64,000 nt of DNA, from the NCBI GenBank assembly GCA_037890055.1, contig JBBKBD010000005.1. The stretch is one strand, 5' to 3'. Position 1 is the first letter of the stretch. The number at the start of each line of letters is the position of its first letter. The translations under genes and the position numbers were made by a program. This document shows, one piece after another, positions 9,601 through 18,981 of this stretch. This stretch comes from Mediannikoviicoccus sp037890055. Lineage in GTDB: Bacteria; Bacillota; Clostridia; Tissierellales; Peptoniphilaceae. Under the pieces are notes generated by a model. The model saw only the letters and a program-made list of their open reading frames with translations, did not search any database and had not been told where the DNA came from.

Positions 9601-11447
9601 ATATAAATCAAGTTTTTTACGAACAAAATTATGACATATCTTCATTTGACATAATATTGTGCGCTAATGTATTGCATAACTCAAAAAATATAGACTTTGT
9701 TATGAATAATATTAAAAATTTGTTAGCACCAAACGGTTCATTAATCATATTAGATGAAACTAGAATGAGTTATATGTTACTAACATCTATGGAATTTAAA
9801 GATGGATTGACAGGATTTTCGGATATTAGAAGTTTAAATGAACAAACTTTTTTTAATAGAAATCAATGGAAGGATAATTTTGAAAACCATAATGGTCAAA
9901 TAATATATGAATTTCCTAAAGAAGATAGTCCACTAGATGATTTTGGACAAACTATATATGTAGTAAGATTTAAAGATTCATATAAACCAATAACAGAGAA
10001 TGCAGTTATCAATGAACTTAAAAATAAATTGGTTTCTTATATGATACCTAATGATGTTAAAATAATATCTAAAATTCCTACAACAATTAATGGAAAAATT
10101 GATATTAAATCATTAAAAAAATTATTCGAAAATACCGTGAAAAATGAAAAACATGTTATAGAGGAGACAAAAACTGCAATTGAAGAAAAAATAGAAAAAA
10201 TTTGGACAAGAGAACTTGGAATAACAAACTTAAGGCTAGATGATAACTTTTATTCTGTTGGTGGAGATTCTTTACTGATTGCACAAATAGTCACAAAGAT
10301 ATTAGAGGAAGTTCCAGAGGCTAAGGATTGGGAATGGAGTGCCTTGTTATCTGAAATGATGCAATTTCAAACGGTTAGAGAAATATCTAAAAGGATACAA
10401 GACAAGTTTGAAAAAGGGGAGGAATATCATGATTCATCACTGCTAACTATCAAGAAATCCACTATAGATAATAATAAATCGGTAGCTAAAGTTATTTTTC
10501 ATGCTGGAACAGGAACTCTTTCTGCGTATACTGAAATAATTAATTATATAAAGGAAGATAGTAAAGCAAATGAAGCTGTGTTAGGATTTACTTTCGGTGA
10601 TGAAGCCGAATATATTTCTATGAAAACAGAAGATACTTTTAAATTATTAGGATTAAAATACGGTAAAATCTTAAGAGATTTGAATTACTCAAAATATATA
10701 TTAATAGGACATTGTGTTGGAGGTTTAATTGCATTAGAAACTGCTGAATTTTTAAATGCTAATAATAAAAAGGTTATTGATGTTACTTTGATAAGTACGA
10801 CTATACCTAAAGCTCAGGAAAGAACGCTATTTAGAGATATTTCACCAACAAAATATAAAAAAGCTTTGCACTCTAATTTAAAAAATGAAATTCTGTTAGA
10901 ACGAACTTTTGCAAGACTAATAAATGCAGATATTTCTAACGCTGGGCATGAGATAAAGGATCATGAATTAAATGATTGCATTTATGATATGGTAATTAAT
11001 GGTGATGGAGATTTGAATGTTAACTCCTTTATTCAATTGTCAAATGAATATAAATATATTGGACAACAGTTTAAAAAGTTAAAAGACACACCTTTATCTG
11101 AAAGGCTTAATAATTTATATTCAACAATAAAAAGGGAGTCTTTGAATCTTCAAGATTCAGAAATACGTATGCTTAATACGCTTTTTAACATATTCTCCCA
11201 AAATTTCGGTTGTATATCAACATATATACCTAAACAGTATTATGGAAATGTCAGAGTTTTTTATTGTAAGGAACAGGAAAAGAGTTTTTATGGAGAATTC
11301 TTTGCTGAGGATAGAGAAACTTGGAAAGAATATTTGAATGGAGAAATATTTTACGACGAAATAGTAGGGCAACATTTTGATTGCTTGAATGGAGAAAACT
11401 TAAAGAAAAACTTAAGCAGAATATTAGACTTTAATGCATATAAATAG
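6633..11447 (+). pseudogene. 5'-truncated nonribosomal peptide synthetase, Cy-A-MT-PCP-TE
   Basis: The frame is open from 6633, but there is no ATG and no ribosome site; the first standard start codon is a TTG at 6855 in mid-domain. Cyclization-domain sequence is readable from about 6669 (DEEYWSNKLDVIYEAPNLP) through DLWTDLEHKEVSGVEVLRKL, PVVFTS and SQTPQVYLDCQI; the first half of Cy with its catalytic Asp motif is missing. Counting from 6855: adenylation core YIIFTSGTTGDPKG (about 350-363), methyltransferase inserted in the A domain (GAGVGG about 866-871), A10 TTINGKIDIKSL, carrier-protein Ser1139 (GGDS), and thioesterase with GHCVGG (Cys1287) and His1507. This order matches the last module of pyochelin synthesis (PchF-like), where cysteine is cyclised and N-methylated. 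Domains after Cy look intact. Confidence 0.85.
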
Positions 11448-11495
11448 TCTATTTAAATAATAATATAAAAATAAGCTTTAAGTTAGGAGGTTAAA

Positions 11496-12575
11496 TTGGA
11501 AAAAATTATAGGTATTTTGGGTGGAAGTGGACAAATTGGTAAAAGATGCATTGATATATTGAAGCAAAAAAATTATTCAATTCTTGCCACCTATAATCAA
11601 AATTACGTCCCAGATGATAAAAATTGTAGATATATGAAATTAGAAGTTAGTGATATAGATGCTTTAAGGGAATTCATAAAAAAATGCGATATTATTTTAA
11701 ATTGTGCGGGAGCTTCATTTATTAATGGAGAAAATATAGCAAGAATTGCTAGTGATTTTGGCGTTCCTTATATAGATCCATCAGGAGAATCTTTTTTAGA
11801 AGATAGACTGGAAGATATTAAAAATAAAAATCTATTTATTTTGTCTGCTGGGTATTTTCCTGGCTTAACGGGATTAATGTTAAAATATGTTGCAGAGCAT
11901 TTCGAAGTTCCCTTAATGATTGAGGGATTTAATATAAGCAATGAAGTACCGAGTTATTCAGCGATTGAGGATTTCATATTAACTAATTTATCTGGTTTCG
12001 GAAAATCTTTAAGTAGTTATATTGATGGGGAAGTAATTAATAATAATTGTTATAAGACAGAAGAGTATAAAAACAAAAAATATAAAATGTATAACTATTT
12101 AACCAATGAGATATTAAGAGTAGCTAAAAAACATAATTTAAAACAAGCTAATTGGTACAATTGTTCATTTTCAAGTGAAATTTTAAGTAAAATGCAAATG
12201 ATTGTACAAAAAATGCAACAAAATATTTATATTGATAACAAGAAAGACATAGATGAAATTTTAAATTACTTTAAGAAAGAGGTCGGAATAGGTAAAACAT
12301 ACAGCTATTTAAATATTTGTGGAAGGGGGAGAATAAATGGGAGAACTTCATCAGTTGAAATAAGTATTGATAGCTCATCAAGTAGTGAAATGAGTGCTAT
12401 TGTGTTGGGTTATACAGCAATGTCAATTTTAGAGAATACATTTAAAAACGGTATATATTATGCTATGGATATCATAAAAATTGATAGAATTATACAAGAC
12501 ATTGACAGTTTAAATATCAATTACAGTATAAATGAAAAATTTGAAGGGGAAAATTATTATGAAAGTGAATTATAA
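11496..12575 (+). CDS. NAD(P)-dependent reductase of saccharopine-dehydrogenase-like fold, likely siderophore tailoring
   Basis: The 359-residue protein opens with a Rossmann dinucleotide loop, IGILGGSGQIGKRCIDIL (about 4-21), and DIILNCAGASF, FGVPYIDPSGE and SAGYFPGLTGLML follow, as in saccharopine-dehydrogenase-like proteins. The start is a TTG behind a good AGGAGG. It lies 48 bp after the NRPS. In pyochelin/yersiniabactin-type pathways a separate reductase converts thiazoline to thiazolidine on the carrier protein; this gene is the obvious candidate for that step here, but that assignment rests on context, since the classic PchG/Irp3 enzymes belong to a different oxidoreductase family. Confidence 0.7.
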   Translation: MEKIIGILGGSGQIGKRCIDILKQKNYSILATYNQNYVPDDKNCRYMKLEVSDIDALREFIKKCDIILNCAGASFINGENIARIASDFGVPYIDPSGESFLEDRLEDIKNKNLFILSAGYFPGLTGLMLKYVAEHFEVPLMIEGFNISNEVPSYSAIEDFILTNLSGFGKSLSSYIDGEVINNNCYKTEEYKNKKYKMYNYLTNEILRVAKKHNLKQANWYNCSFSSEILSKMQMIVQKMQQNIYIDNKKDIDEILNYFKKEVGIGKTYSYLNICGRGRINGRTSSVEISIDSSSSSEMSAIVLGYTAMSILENTFKNGIYYAMDIIKIDRIIQDIDSLNINYSINEKFEGENYYESEL

Positions 12576-13320
12576 TTTAAATATTGTTGGAGACAAAACA
12601 AACAAAAAGATTTTGCTTATTCATGGTGTGGGATTTAGTTATGCAAATTGTTTTAAGAGTATTATTGCTAAACTCAGTAAAACATATTGTATTATATCCC
12701 CAGAATTACCTGGACATGGAAACAATACACTTGGAAGGTTAAGTTCAGTAGAGGATGTTGCTGAAGATTTAGAAAAAGCATTGATGCTTGAAGATATAGT
12801 AAATATAGAATGTGCATATGGGATTTCATTAGGAGCAAGTATAGCATTACAAATTTCTTTGAATAAGAAAATAAATGTTAATAACTTAATTATCGATGGT
12901 GGTCAGTATGAGAGCATGGGAGAGATGATTGAACCATTTTCAAAAGTTATGGCAGAACAATTTGATAATTTAAAAAACGGAATTCATTTAATAGAAGATG
13001 TGAGAAAAGGAATGGGTTATGGAGACAATGATGTTATAACTTTGAAACATATGATGTATCCTTTTATTACAAGAGATACATTATACCAAGCTTTTAAGAT
13101 GGCATATAAATATGATATTAAAAATAAAGTTGAAAAGCTTACAATGCCTGTTTGTATAATGTTTGGCAAAAAAGAAACTTATGCAAGCAAATATGTCGAT
13201 TTAATCAGGAGTAAATCCATAAGTGATGTAAGAGTTGTTAGTTTTGATAATGTAGGACATGCTGAAGTATTAGGATTAAATCCAGAGCTAATTATAAATG
13301 AAATTGAAAAAGTCTTATAG
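12559..13320 (+). CDS. Alpha/beta hydrolase, probable type II thioesterase-like editing enzyme
   Basis: About 253 residues with LLIHGVGFSYANC (oxyanion region), PELPGHGNN, the nucleophile elbow YGISLGAS and a C-terminal GHAEVLG carrying the catalytic His. An upstream in-frame ATG at 12532 exists, but the one at 12559 follows AAGGGGAAAATT and gives a 17-bp overlap with the reductase gene, so I prefer it. Siderophore clusters usually contain a stand-alone thioesterase that clears mis-primed carrier proteins; the hydrolase may do this. A different hydrolase, for example of the siderophore itself, is also possible. Confidence 0.65.
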   Translation: MKVNYNLNIVGDKTNKKILLIHGVGFSYANCFKSIIAKLSKTYCIISPELPGHGNNTLGRLSSVEDVAEDLEKALMLEDIVNIECAYGISLGASIALQISLNKKINVNNLIIDGGQYESMGEMIEPFSKVMAEQFDNLKNGIHLIEDVRKGMGYGDNDVITLKHMMYPFITRDTLYQAFKMAYKYDIKNKVEKLTMPVCIMFGKKETYASKYVDLIRSKSISDVRVVSFDNVGHAEVLGLNPELIINEIEKVL

Positions 13321-13334
13321 GATACATTAATATA

Positions 13335-14321
13335 TTGGAGGGGATAATTCTGAGATTAAATAAAATTGATATAATAGAAAATGTCCTTGAAGGATATATG
13401 TTTTCTGAAAAAAAGGTTACTGATGAATGTAAAATTTATACAATTGAAAATTCTACTGGCTGTGGCGAAATGCGTTGCTACAATTTATTTGAAGGCGTTC
13501 AGTTATCTTATAATAACCTAAATATGGAGACAGCATATCAAAAAATAAATCCTAAAAGCGGGGTTTTAGAAATAGATCATTGTTTAGAGGGATGTTATGA
13601 GTTTAAACTTGAAAATAATGAACGCGCTCTGATAGGTAAAGGCGATCTAAGTGTAATCGAAATAGGTAAAGTTCCTTTTGAAGATTCATGCATACCAACA
13701 AAAAAATATGTGGGACTTTCAATATTTATTGATATTGAAAAGGCACAAAAATCTATTGATAAATACTTTCCGTACGCAAAAATTGATTTGTTAGAAATAA
13801 AAGACCGTTTATGTAAAAATGGTGCAGCTTTAATTATTCATTCACGTCATGAGATAGACCATGTTATTAGTGAACTTTATAGAGTAGATTCTAGAATAAG
13901 ACTTTCTTATTCAATTATAAAGACAATAGAGTTGTTATTATTTTTAAATTTAGTTGAAAGTTCAGATACATTTAAGTTAACATCTTTTTCGGAACCAGTA
14001 TATAAAGCAACTGTAGAATCATATAAGACGATTTTAAATAATCCTTTTGAAAGATATTCTATTTCTGATTTATCAAAAAAATATGCTATTTCAGAATCCA
14101 GTTTGAAGAGATGTTTTATATACATAACTGGAAGCTCAATAGGTAATTTTATTAGGGAAAATTGTTTAGAAGCCGCTGCTAAATTATTAATTCATAAGCC
14201 CTTAATGTCGATAGGAGAGATTTCTGATTTGTCAGGATATTTGAATCCTAGTAAATTTTCTGAGTCATTCAAAAAACATTTTGGGCAAACTCCTCAAGAA
14301 TATAGAAAAAAATCCATCTGA
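13335..14321 (+). CDS. AraC-family transcriptional regulator (YbtA/PchR-like)
   Basis: Up to 328 residues: an N-terminal ligand-binding part (about 1-215) and a C-terminal double helix-turn-helix, with YSISDLSKKYAISESSLKRCF and SIGEISDLSGYLNPSKFSESFKKHFGQTPQEYRK at the end. YbtA and PchR are AraC-type activators that sense the cognate siderophore, and this one sits in the equivalent place. The frame opens at TTG 13335, but the GGAGGGG site at 13337-13343 lies inside that frame, so translation more likely begins at CTG 13350 or ATT 13347, an uncommon start. It is followed by a strong terminator. Confidence 0.8.
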   Translation: MEGIILRLNKIDIIENVLEGYMFSEKKVTDECKIYTIENSTGCGEMRCYNLFEGVQLSYNNLNMETAYQKINPKSGVLEIDHCLEGCYEFKLENNERALIGKGDLSVIEIGKVPFEDSCIPTKKYVGLSIFIDIEKAQKSIDKYFPYAKIDLLEIKDRLCKNGAALIIHSRHEIDHVISELYRVDSRIRLSYSIIKTIELLLFLNLVESSDTFKLTSFSEPVYKATVESYKTILNNPFERYSISDLSKKYAISESSLKRCFIYITGSSIGNFIRENCLEAAAKLLIHKPLMSIGEISDLSGYLNPSKFSESFKKHFGQTPQEYRKKSI

Positions 14322-14360
14322 CCTTTTTGGAGCAAATAAAGAGCTGTCAGGTTATAAAGA

Positions 14361-14406
14361 AAATATCCATCTTACTTTATAATAAAGTTGAGATGGATAT
14401 TTTTTT
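14361..14406 (+). terminator. Terminator after the AraC gene
   Basis: AAATATCCATCT at 14361-14372 pairs perfectly with AGATGGATATTT at 14391-14402, followed by T. It separates the biosynthetic and regulatory genes from the transport genes. Confidence 0.85.
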
Positions 14407-14462
14407 GTAAATATTCTCTATACACATTCTATGTACATTTTATTAATTAACGGAGGTGTTTT

Positions 14463-15065
14463 ATGAACAATAAAAAAATGACTACAAAAGATGTAGTAAC
14501 AGTAGCTATTATGATTGCTTTATTTTATGCAATTTCTATTGTTATTGGAATGAGTTTGGTTGCTGTTCCAGTTGTATATATTTATGGTACTGCTGGAATT
14601 GAAATGTTTATAGGAGCTATTTTCTACTTAGTAGCAGCTAACAGACTTAATAAACACGGGCTATTATTTATATGGATATTAATTTATGGTCTTATCACAG
14701 CAGCTATGGGTTATGTGTTTATGCTTCCATATTTTATTGGACTTGCTATTTTGTGTGAAATAGTAATGATAGGCAAAGATACTTATATAAATCCAATAAG
14801 AAATATGATTGGCTGGAGTGTTTATGGTGCTGGTATGTTCATGGGAATAGGAGTTCCATGTTGGATAGCTTGGGAATCTTATCAAAAGCAAGCTTTAGAG
14901 AGTGGGTTTGCAGATAAGACATTAACATTGCAATATAATTTGGTATCTTCACCAAAACTACTATTATTAGGTGTAACAATAACCGTTATATTATCTGCTT
15001 TAGGTGTTTTGTTTGCACAAAAAATTCTTAAAAAGCACTTTAAAAAGGCGGGTATTTTAGAGTAA
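14463..15065 (+). CDS. ECF transporter substrate-binding (S) component, MptD-like
   Basis: The 200-residue protein has about six hydrophobic segments and a short charged N-terminus (MNNKKMTTKDVVTVAIMIAL), the pattern of energy-coupling-factor S components of the MptD type. The T component follows 17 bp later and the duplicated ATPase after that, so this is a dedicated three-gene importer. In this setting the likely cargo is the iron-siderophore complex or the metal itself. A GGAGGTG site precedes the ATG. Confidence 0.8.
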   Translation: MNNKKMTTKDVVTVAIMIALFYAISIVIGMSLVAVPVVYIYGTAGIEMFIGAIFYLVAANRLNKHGLLFIWILIYGLITAAMGYVFMLPYFIGLAILCEIVMIGKDTYINPIRNMIGWSVYGAGMFMGIGVPCWIAWESYQKQALESGFADKTLTLQYNLVSSPKLLLLGVTITVILSALGVLFAQKILKKHFKKAGILE

Positions 15066-15082
15066 ATGGAGATATATGGGAA

Positions 15083-15757
15083 ATGAAAATAGAAAAAATA
15101 AGTGGAATAACTTGTCTTTTTTTAACTATTATTTCCTGTATGGTGTCAATATTTACAAAAAGTTACTATATGCATGCTCTGTTTGTAGGATGGCTTTGTA
15201 TGCTTTTAGCATATTTTGGTTTTATCAAACAGAGCATAATTTATTTTATGATATATAGTTTTACTACATTTTGGTTATTAAAAATGATACCTAGTGGTGT
15301 AGTTATAATTTCACCAATGCTTTTGGGAATGTTGTATAAATTCATAGTTCCAATCATGGCAGGATTTTTAACTTTTAAGATACCATCAGGAAAATTAATT
15401 TCAATATTTCACAAATTAATGTTGCCACGAAATTTTGTACTTATATTAACGGTAATTATTCGATTTGTACCAACAATTGCTGGGGAATTTAGAACAATAA
15501 AAGAAGCTATGAAAGTAAGGGGATTTACAGGTAACTTTTTTCATATTTTATCAAATCCTTTGAGGACTCTTGAATATGCTATAGTTCCTTTAATTTTTCG
15601 TTCTATAAAAGTAGGAGATGAATTATCAGCAGCAGCGATTGTTAGAGGAATTGAAAACCCAATAAAAAGGGATTCATATTATAGTAACAAGTTGTGTAAA
15701 TTAGACATAATTATAATAACTGCAAGCTTTGTTTTATTTATATTATGTCTTATATGA
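15083..15757 (+). CDS. ECF transporter transmembrane (T) component
   Basis: The 224-residue protein has four to six membrane segments and, between them, the coupling region with the two conserved Ala-Arg-Gly-like motifs that bind the ATPases: KEAMKVRGF (about 153-161) and AAAIVRGIENP (about 182-192). It joins the S component to the ATPase. The stop overlaps the ribosome site of the ATPase gene (TGAGAGGTG). Confidence 0.82.
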   Translation: MKIEKISGITCLFLTIISCMVSIFTKSYYMHALFVGWLCMLLAYFGFIKQSIIYFMIYSFTTFWLLKMIPSGVVIISPMLLGMLYKFIVPIMAGFLTFKIPSGKLISIFHKLMLPRNFVLILTVIIRFVPTIAGEFRTIKEAMKVRGFTGNFFHILSNPLRTLEYAIVPLIFRSIKVGDELSAAAIVRGIENPIKRDSYYSNKLCKLDIIIITASFVLFILCLI

Positions 15758-15768
15758 GAGGTGCATCA

Positions 15769-17253
15769 TTGAATAATAAACTGGAAATTAGAAAATTATC
15801 TTTTTCATATAATAGCAATAAAGATGAACAGTTGAAAGATATAAATTTAGACATTAAAGATGGTGAATGTTGTGTAATTATAGGGGAGTCGGGATGTGGC
15901 AAGTCTACTTTGACAAGGGCTATAAATGGATTAATTCCAAATTTTTACGAAGGAAATTTAGATGGAGAAGTATTTATTGATGGCAAATCTATCAGAAATT
16001 TAAAATCCTGGGAAATAGCAAAGTTAGTCGGTAATGTATTTCAAGATCCTAGAAGCCAATTTTTTGCCAATGAAGTTAATGGAGAAATTGCATTTGGACC
16101 GGAAAATTTGGGATATAAGCGTGATGAAATAATAAGAAGAGTAAATGAATCAACTGAGAAAATGAATATTGATAAATTGCTAAATAATAGGATATACAAT
16201 TTATCCTATGGAATTAGGCAAAAAGTAGCAATTTGTTCAGCAAGAGCCATTGAACCATCTATTTATGTATTTGATGAACCATCTGCAAATCTTGATTTAC
16301 AATCAATATATAAATTTTCAAAACTTGTAATGGACTTAAAAAATGAAGGAAAAACTATAGTAATTGTTGAGCATAGGTTATTTTATTTAAAAGGAATAGC
16401 TGATAGGTATTTATTGATACAAAATGGATCTTTAACAAATAGTTATAAAGCAGAAGAATTTGAAAAAATTAGTTCAAAAGACTTAAATGCATTGGGCTTA
16501 CGCTCAATAAATCTTGATGATATTGTTGTAGATGACCACAAAGTTAAAGAAAAAGAAATTAGTAGTGACAATTCTTTTGATTTTGAGGTGAAAAATATTA
16601 GTAAAAAATATAAAAATAATTTCATACTAAAAGATGTGTCACTTAAATTTGATAGCAATGAGACTATTGCTTTAGTAGGAATAAATGGAACAGGTAAAAG
16701 TACACTCGGTAAAATTTATTCTGGGATTCAAAATCAGACTGATGGAGAAATAAAGATAAATGGACTCAAAGCTAATAAAAAGATGAGGTTAAGCAAAGTG
16801 TGGTATATTCCTCAAGATTTAGACTCTCAATTATTTGGGGAAGATTTGATGGATGAATTATTAACTGGGTTAAAAAATAGAGAAGATTATATCACGAAAG
16901 CAGAGGAACTTTTAAAAAAAGTTGGATTATTTGATATAAGAGATAAGCATCCAGCAACTTTATCAGGTGGTCAAAAACAGAGATTGGTTCTATGCGTAGC
17001 TATGTTGAGAGAAACACCTTTTATTATATTGGATGAGCCGACATCAGGGCTTGATTTCAGGAGTATGGATAAGGTGGGGAGATTAATCAAAGAGGAACAA
17101 AAAAAAGGAACAAAATTTTTGATAATTTCTCATGATATTGAATTTATAGCAAAGACGTGTGATAGACTTGTAAAACTAGAGAATGGGATAATAACAGAAG
17201 ATTTTTATATTGATAATATAGGACAGCTGTTAAGAGCTATGGAGGCTAAATAA
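15769..17253 (+). CDS. ECF transporter ATPase with two fused nucleotide-binding domains
   Basis: About 494 residues with two complete ABC cassettes in tandem. First: Walker A GESGCGKST, Q-loop VFQDPRSQF, Walker B IYVFDEPSANLD. Second: Walker A GINGTGKST, signature LSGGQKQR, Walker B FIILDEPTSGLD. The first signature is degenerate, LSYGIRQK, which is common for one half of such fused EcfA proteins. Translation probably starts at TTG 15769, five bases after AGAGGTG; the ATG at 15745 lies inside the preceding gene. It powers the S/T pair encoded just upstream. Confidence 0.85.
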   Translation: MNNKLEIRKLSFSYNSNKDEQLKDINLDIKDGECCVIIGESGCGKSTLTRAINGLIPNFYEGNLDGEVFIDGKSIRNLKSWEIAKLVGNVFQDPRSQFFANEVNGEIAFGPENLGYKRDEIIRRVNESTEKMNIDKLLNNRIYNLSYGIRQKVAICSARAIEPSIYVFDEPSANLDLQSIYKFSKLVMDLKNEGKTIVIVEHRLFYLKGIADRYLLIQNGSLTNSYKAEEFEKISSKDLNALGLRSINLDDIVVDDHKVKEKEISSDNSFDFEVKNISKKYKNNFILKDVSLKFDSNETIALVGINGTGKSTLGKIYSGIQNQTDGEIKINGLKANKKMRLSKVWYIPQDLDSQLFGEDLMDELLTGLKNREDYITKAEELLKKVGLFDIRDKHPATLSGGQKQRLVLCVAMLRETPFIILDEPTSGLDFRSMDKVGRLIKEEQKKGTKFLIISHDIEFIAKTCDRLVKLENGIITEDFYIDNIGQLLRAMEAK

Positions 17254-17268
17254 TTTAGGAGGTGCGTA

Positions 17269-18981
17269 ATGGAAGTTTTAAAAAAGCATATAGGACAAAT
17301 TTTATCATCAGTTATTATTGCAGTAATTGGTGTTTTTTGTAGTGTTGTACCATATTTTGCTTTAGCTAAGATTACTCAAAATATAGCAATTAGTAATACA
17401 GATTTAGAATTCTATATAAGACCGATTTTGCTTATTTTAGGTGGATTAATAGGAAGTGTTATTTTTCATGAGATTTCAACTTTAATTTCTCACAATTTAG
17501 CATTTCGCATAATAGAGGATGAGAGGAAGAAACTTGTAAGAAAAATTAATAGATTATCAATGGGAGAGATTGAAAAACGATCTAGTGGAGAATGGACTCA
17601 GTTTATGGTAGAAACTTTGAATAAAATTGAGCAACCGATAGCTCATGTTATTCCTGAAGTAATAGCTAATCTGATCATTCCAATCGCTTTAGTAGTTATT
17701 ATTTTTATTATAGATTGGAGAATTGGAATTGCAAATCTTATCACCTTGCCACTAGGGGTGCTATTTTCAATTCTAATGATGGGTGGATATGAAGAAAAAT
17801 CACGAAATTATCAAGAAGCCGCAAAAAACATGAATACAACAGCTGTTGAATATATTAGGGGAATTCAAGTTATAAAGGCATTCAATAAGTCTGCATCATC
17901 ATATGGAAAATTTGTTGATGCTGTAAATAGTAATAGAGACAGTATGCTAAATTGGTATTTAAGTGTTTGTTTCTATATGACAGCAGCAATGGAAGTTTTA
18001 CCATCAACTTTATTATTTGTTTTACCAACTTCTTTATACTTGTATATGAAAGGAAGTATTGAAGTAGGCAATCTAATAATGTGTGTTTTGTTATCCTATG
18101 CCTGCTACAAACCTTTGATTAAAGCCATGAGTCATATGGATACTATGGCAAATGTGAGAGTTGTAATTGATGAAATAAAAAATGTTATGGAATTACCAGA
18201 GTTAGAGCGAGGTAAAAAAGAGGAAAAAATAAGTTCATACGATATAAATTTTGAAAATGTATGTTTTGCCTATAATGATGAGAAAAAAGTTTTTGATAAC
18301 TTATCCTTTAGTGCAAAAGAAAATAAACTTACTGCTATTGTTGGTTATTCTGGCGGAGGAAAATCCACTATTGCTAAGCTAATTGCGGGATATTGGAACA
18401 TTAATAAAGGAAAAATATCCATAGGCAATGTAAATCTTAAAGATGTTTCTCTTGAAAAGAATATGGAACTTGTAACCTATGTATCACAGGAAAACTATCT
18501 ATTTAGGAAAAGTATTATAGACAATATGAGAATGGCAAATCAAAATGCTAGTATTGAAGAGATAAAAGATGCATGTAAAAAAGCTTCTTGTCATGACTTT
18601 ATTATGAGTCTTCCTAATGGATATGAAACCATAATTGGAGAATCTGGGAGCAACTTGTCTGGAGGAGAGAGACAAAGACTTACAATAGCAAGAGCTTTGC
18701 TTAAAGATAGCCCAATAGTTTTATTAGACGAAGCTACAGCATATTCTGATCCAGATAATGAAGCTGAAATTCAAAAATCTATAGATGCATTAGTTGAAAA
18801 TAAAACGGTTATTATGATTGCTCATAGGCTTTCTACAATAATAGGAGCCGATAAGATCATAGTATTAAACAATGGGGAAATTGAAGCAGAAGGAACTCAT
18901 AAAGAACTTCTTGGAAAAAGTGAAACATATGCAAAAATGTGGAAATCACACATAAGTTTATCAAACGATAGGGGTGAGTAA
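17269..18981 (+). CDS. ABC half-transporter (membrane domain plus ATPase), YbtP/YbtQ-like
   Basis: The 570-residue protein has about six membrane segments in the first 300 residues and a C-terminal ABC cassette: Walker A GYSGGGKST, signature NLSGGERQR, Walker B PIVLLDEATAYSDP. The next gene starts at the base after its stop and encodes a partner of the same build, so the two form a heterodimer. In the yersiniabactin locus the equivalent pair YbtP/YbtQ imports the iron siderophore despite the exporter fold. The same role is likely here; peptide or siderophore export is the alternative. Confidence 0.82.
   Translation: MEVLKKHIGQILSSVIIAVIGVFCSVVPYFALAKITQNIAISNTDLEFYIRPILLILGGLIGSVIFHEISTLISHNLAFRIIEDERKKLVRKINRLSMGEIEKRSSGEWTQFMVETLNKIEQPIAHVIPEVIANLIIPIALVVIIFIIDWRIGIANLITLPLGVLFSILMMGGYEEKSRNYQEAAKNMNTTAVEYIRGIQVIKAFNKSASSYGKFVDAVNSNRDSMLNWYLSVCFYMTAAMEVLPSTLLFVLPTSLYLYMKGSIEVGNLIMCVLLSYACYKPLIKAMSHMDTMANVRVVIDEIKNVMELPELERGKKEEKISSYDINFENVCFAYNDEKKVFDNLSFSAKENKLTAIVGYSGGGKSTIAKLIAGYWNINKGKISIGNVNLKDVSLEKNMELVTYVSQENYLFRKSIIDNMRMANQNASIEEIKDACKKASCHDFIMSLPNGYETIIGESGSNLSGGERQRLTIARALLKDSPIVLLDEATAYSDPDNEAEIQKSIDALVENKTVIMIAHRLSTIIGADKIIVLNNGEIEAEGTHKELLGKSETYAKMWKSHISLSNDRGE

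Noticed and set aside
15076..15258. A 60-codon frame overlapping the ECF T gene
   Set aside because: It lies in another frame of the T component, which has clear family motifs and membrane segments.
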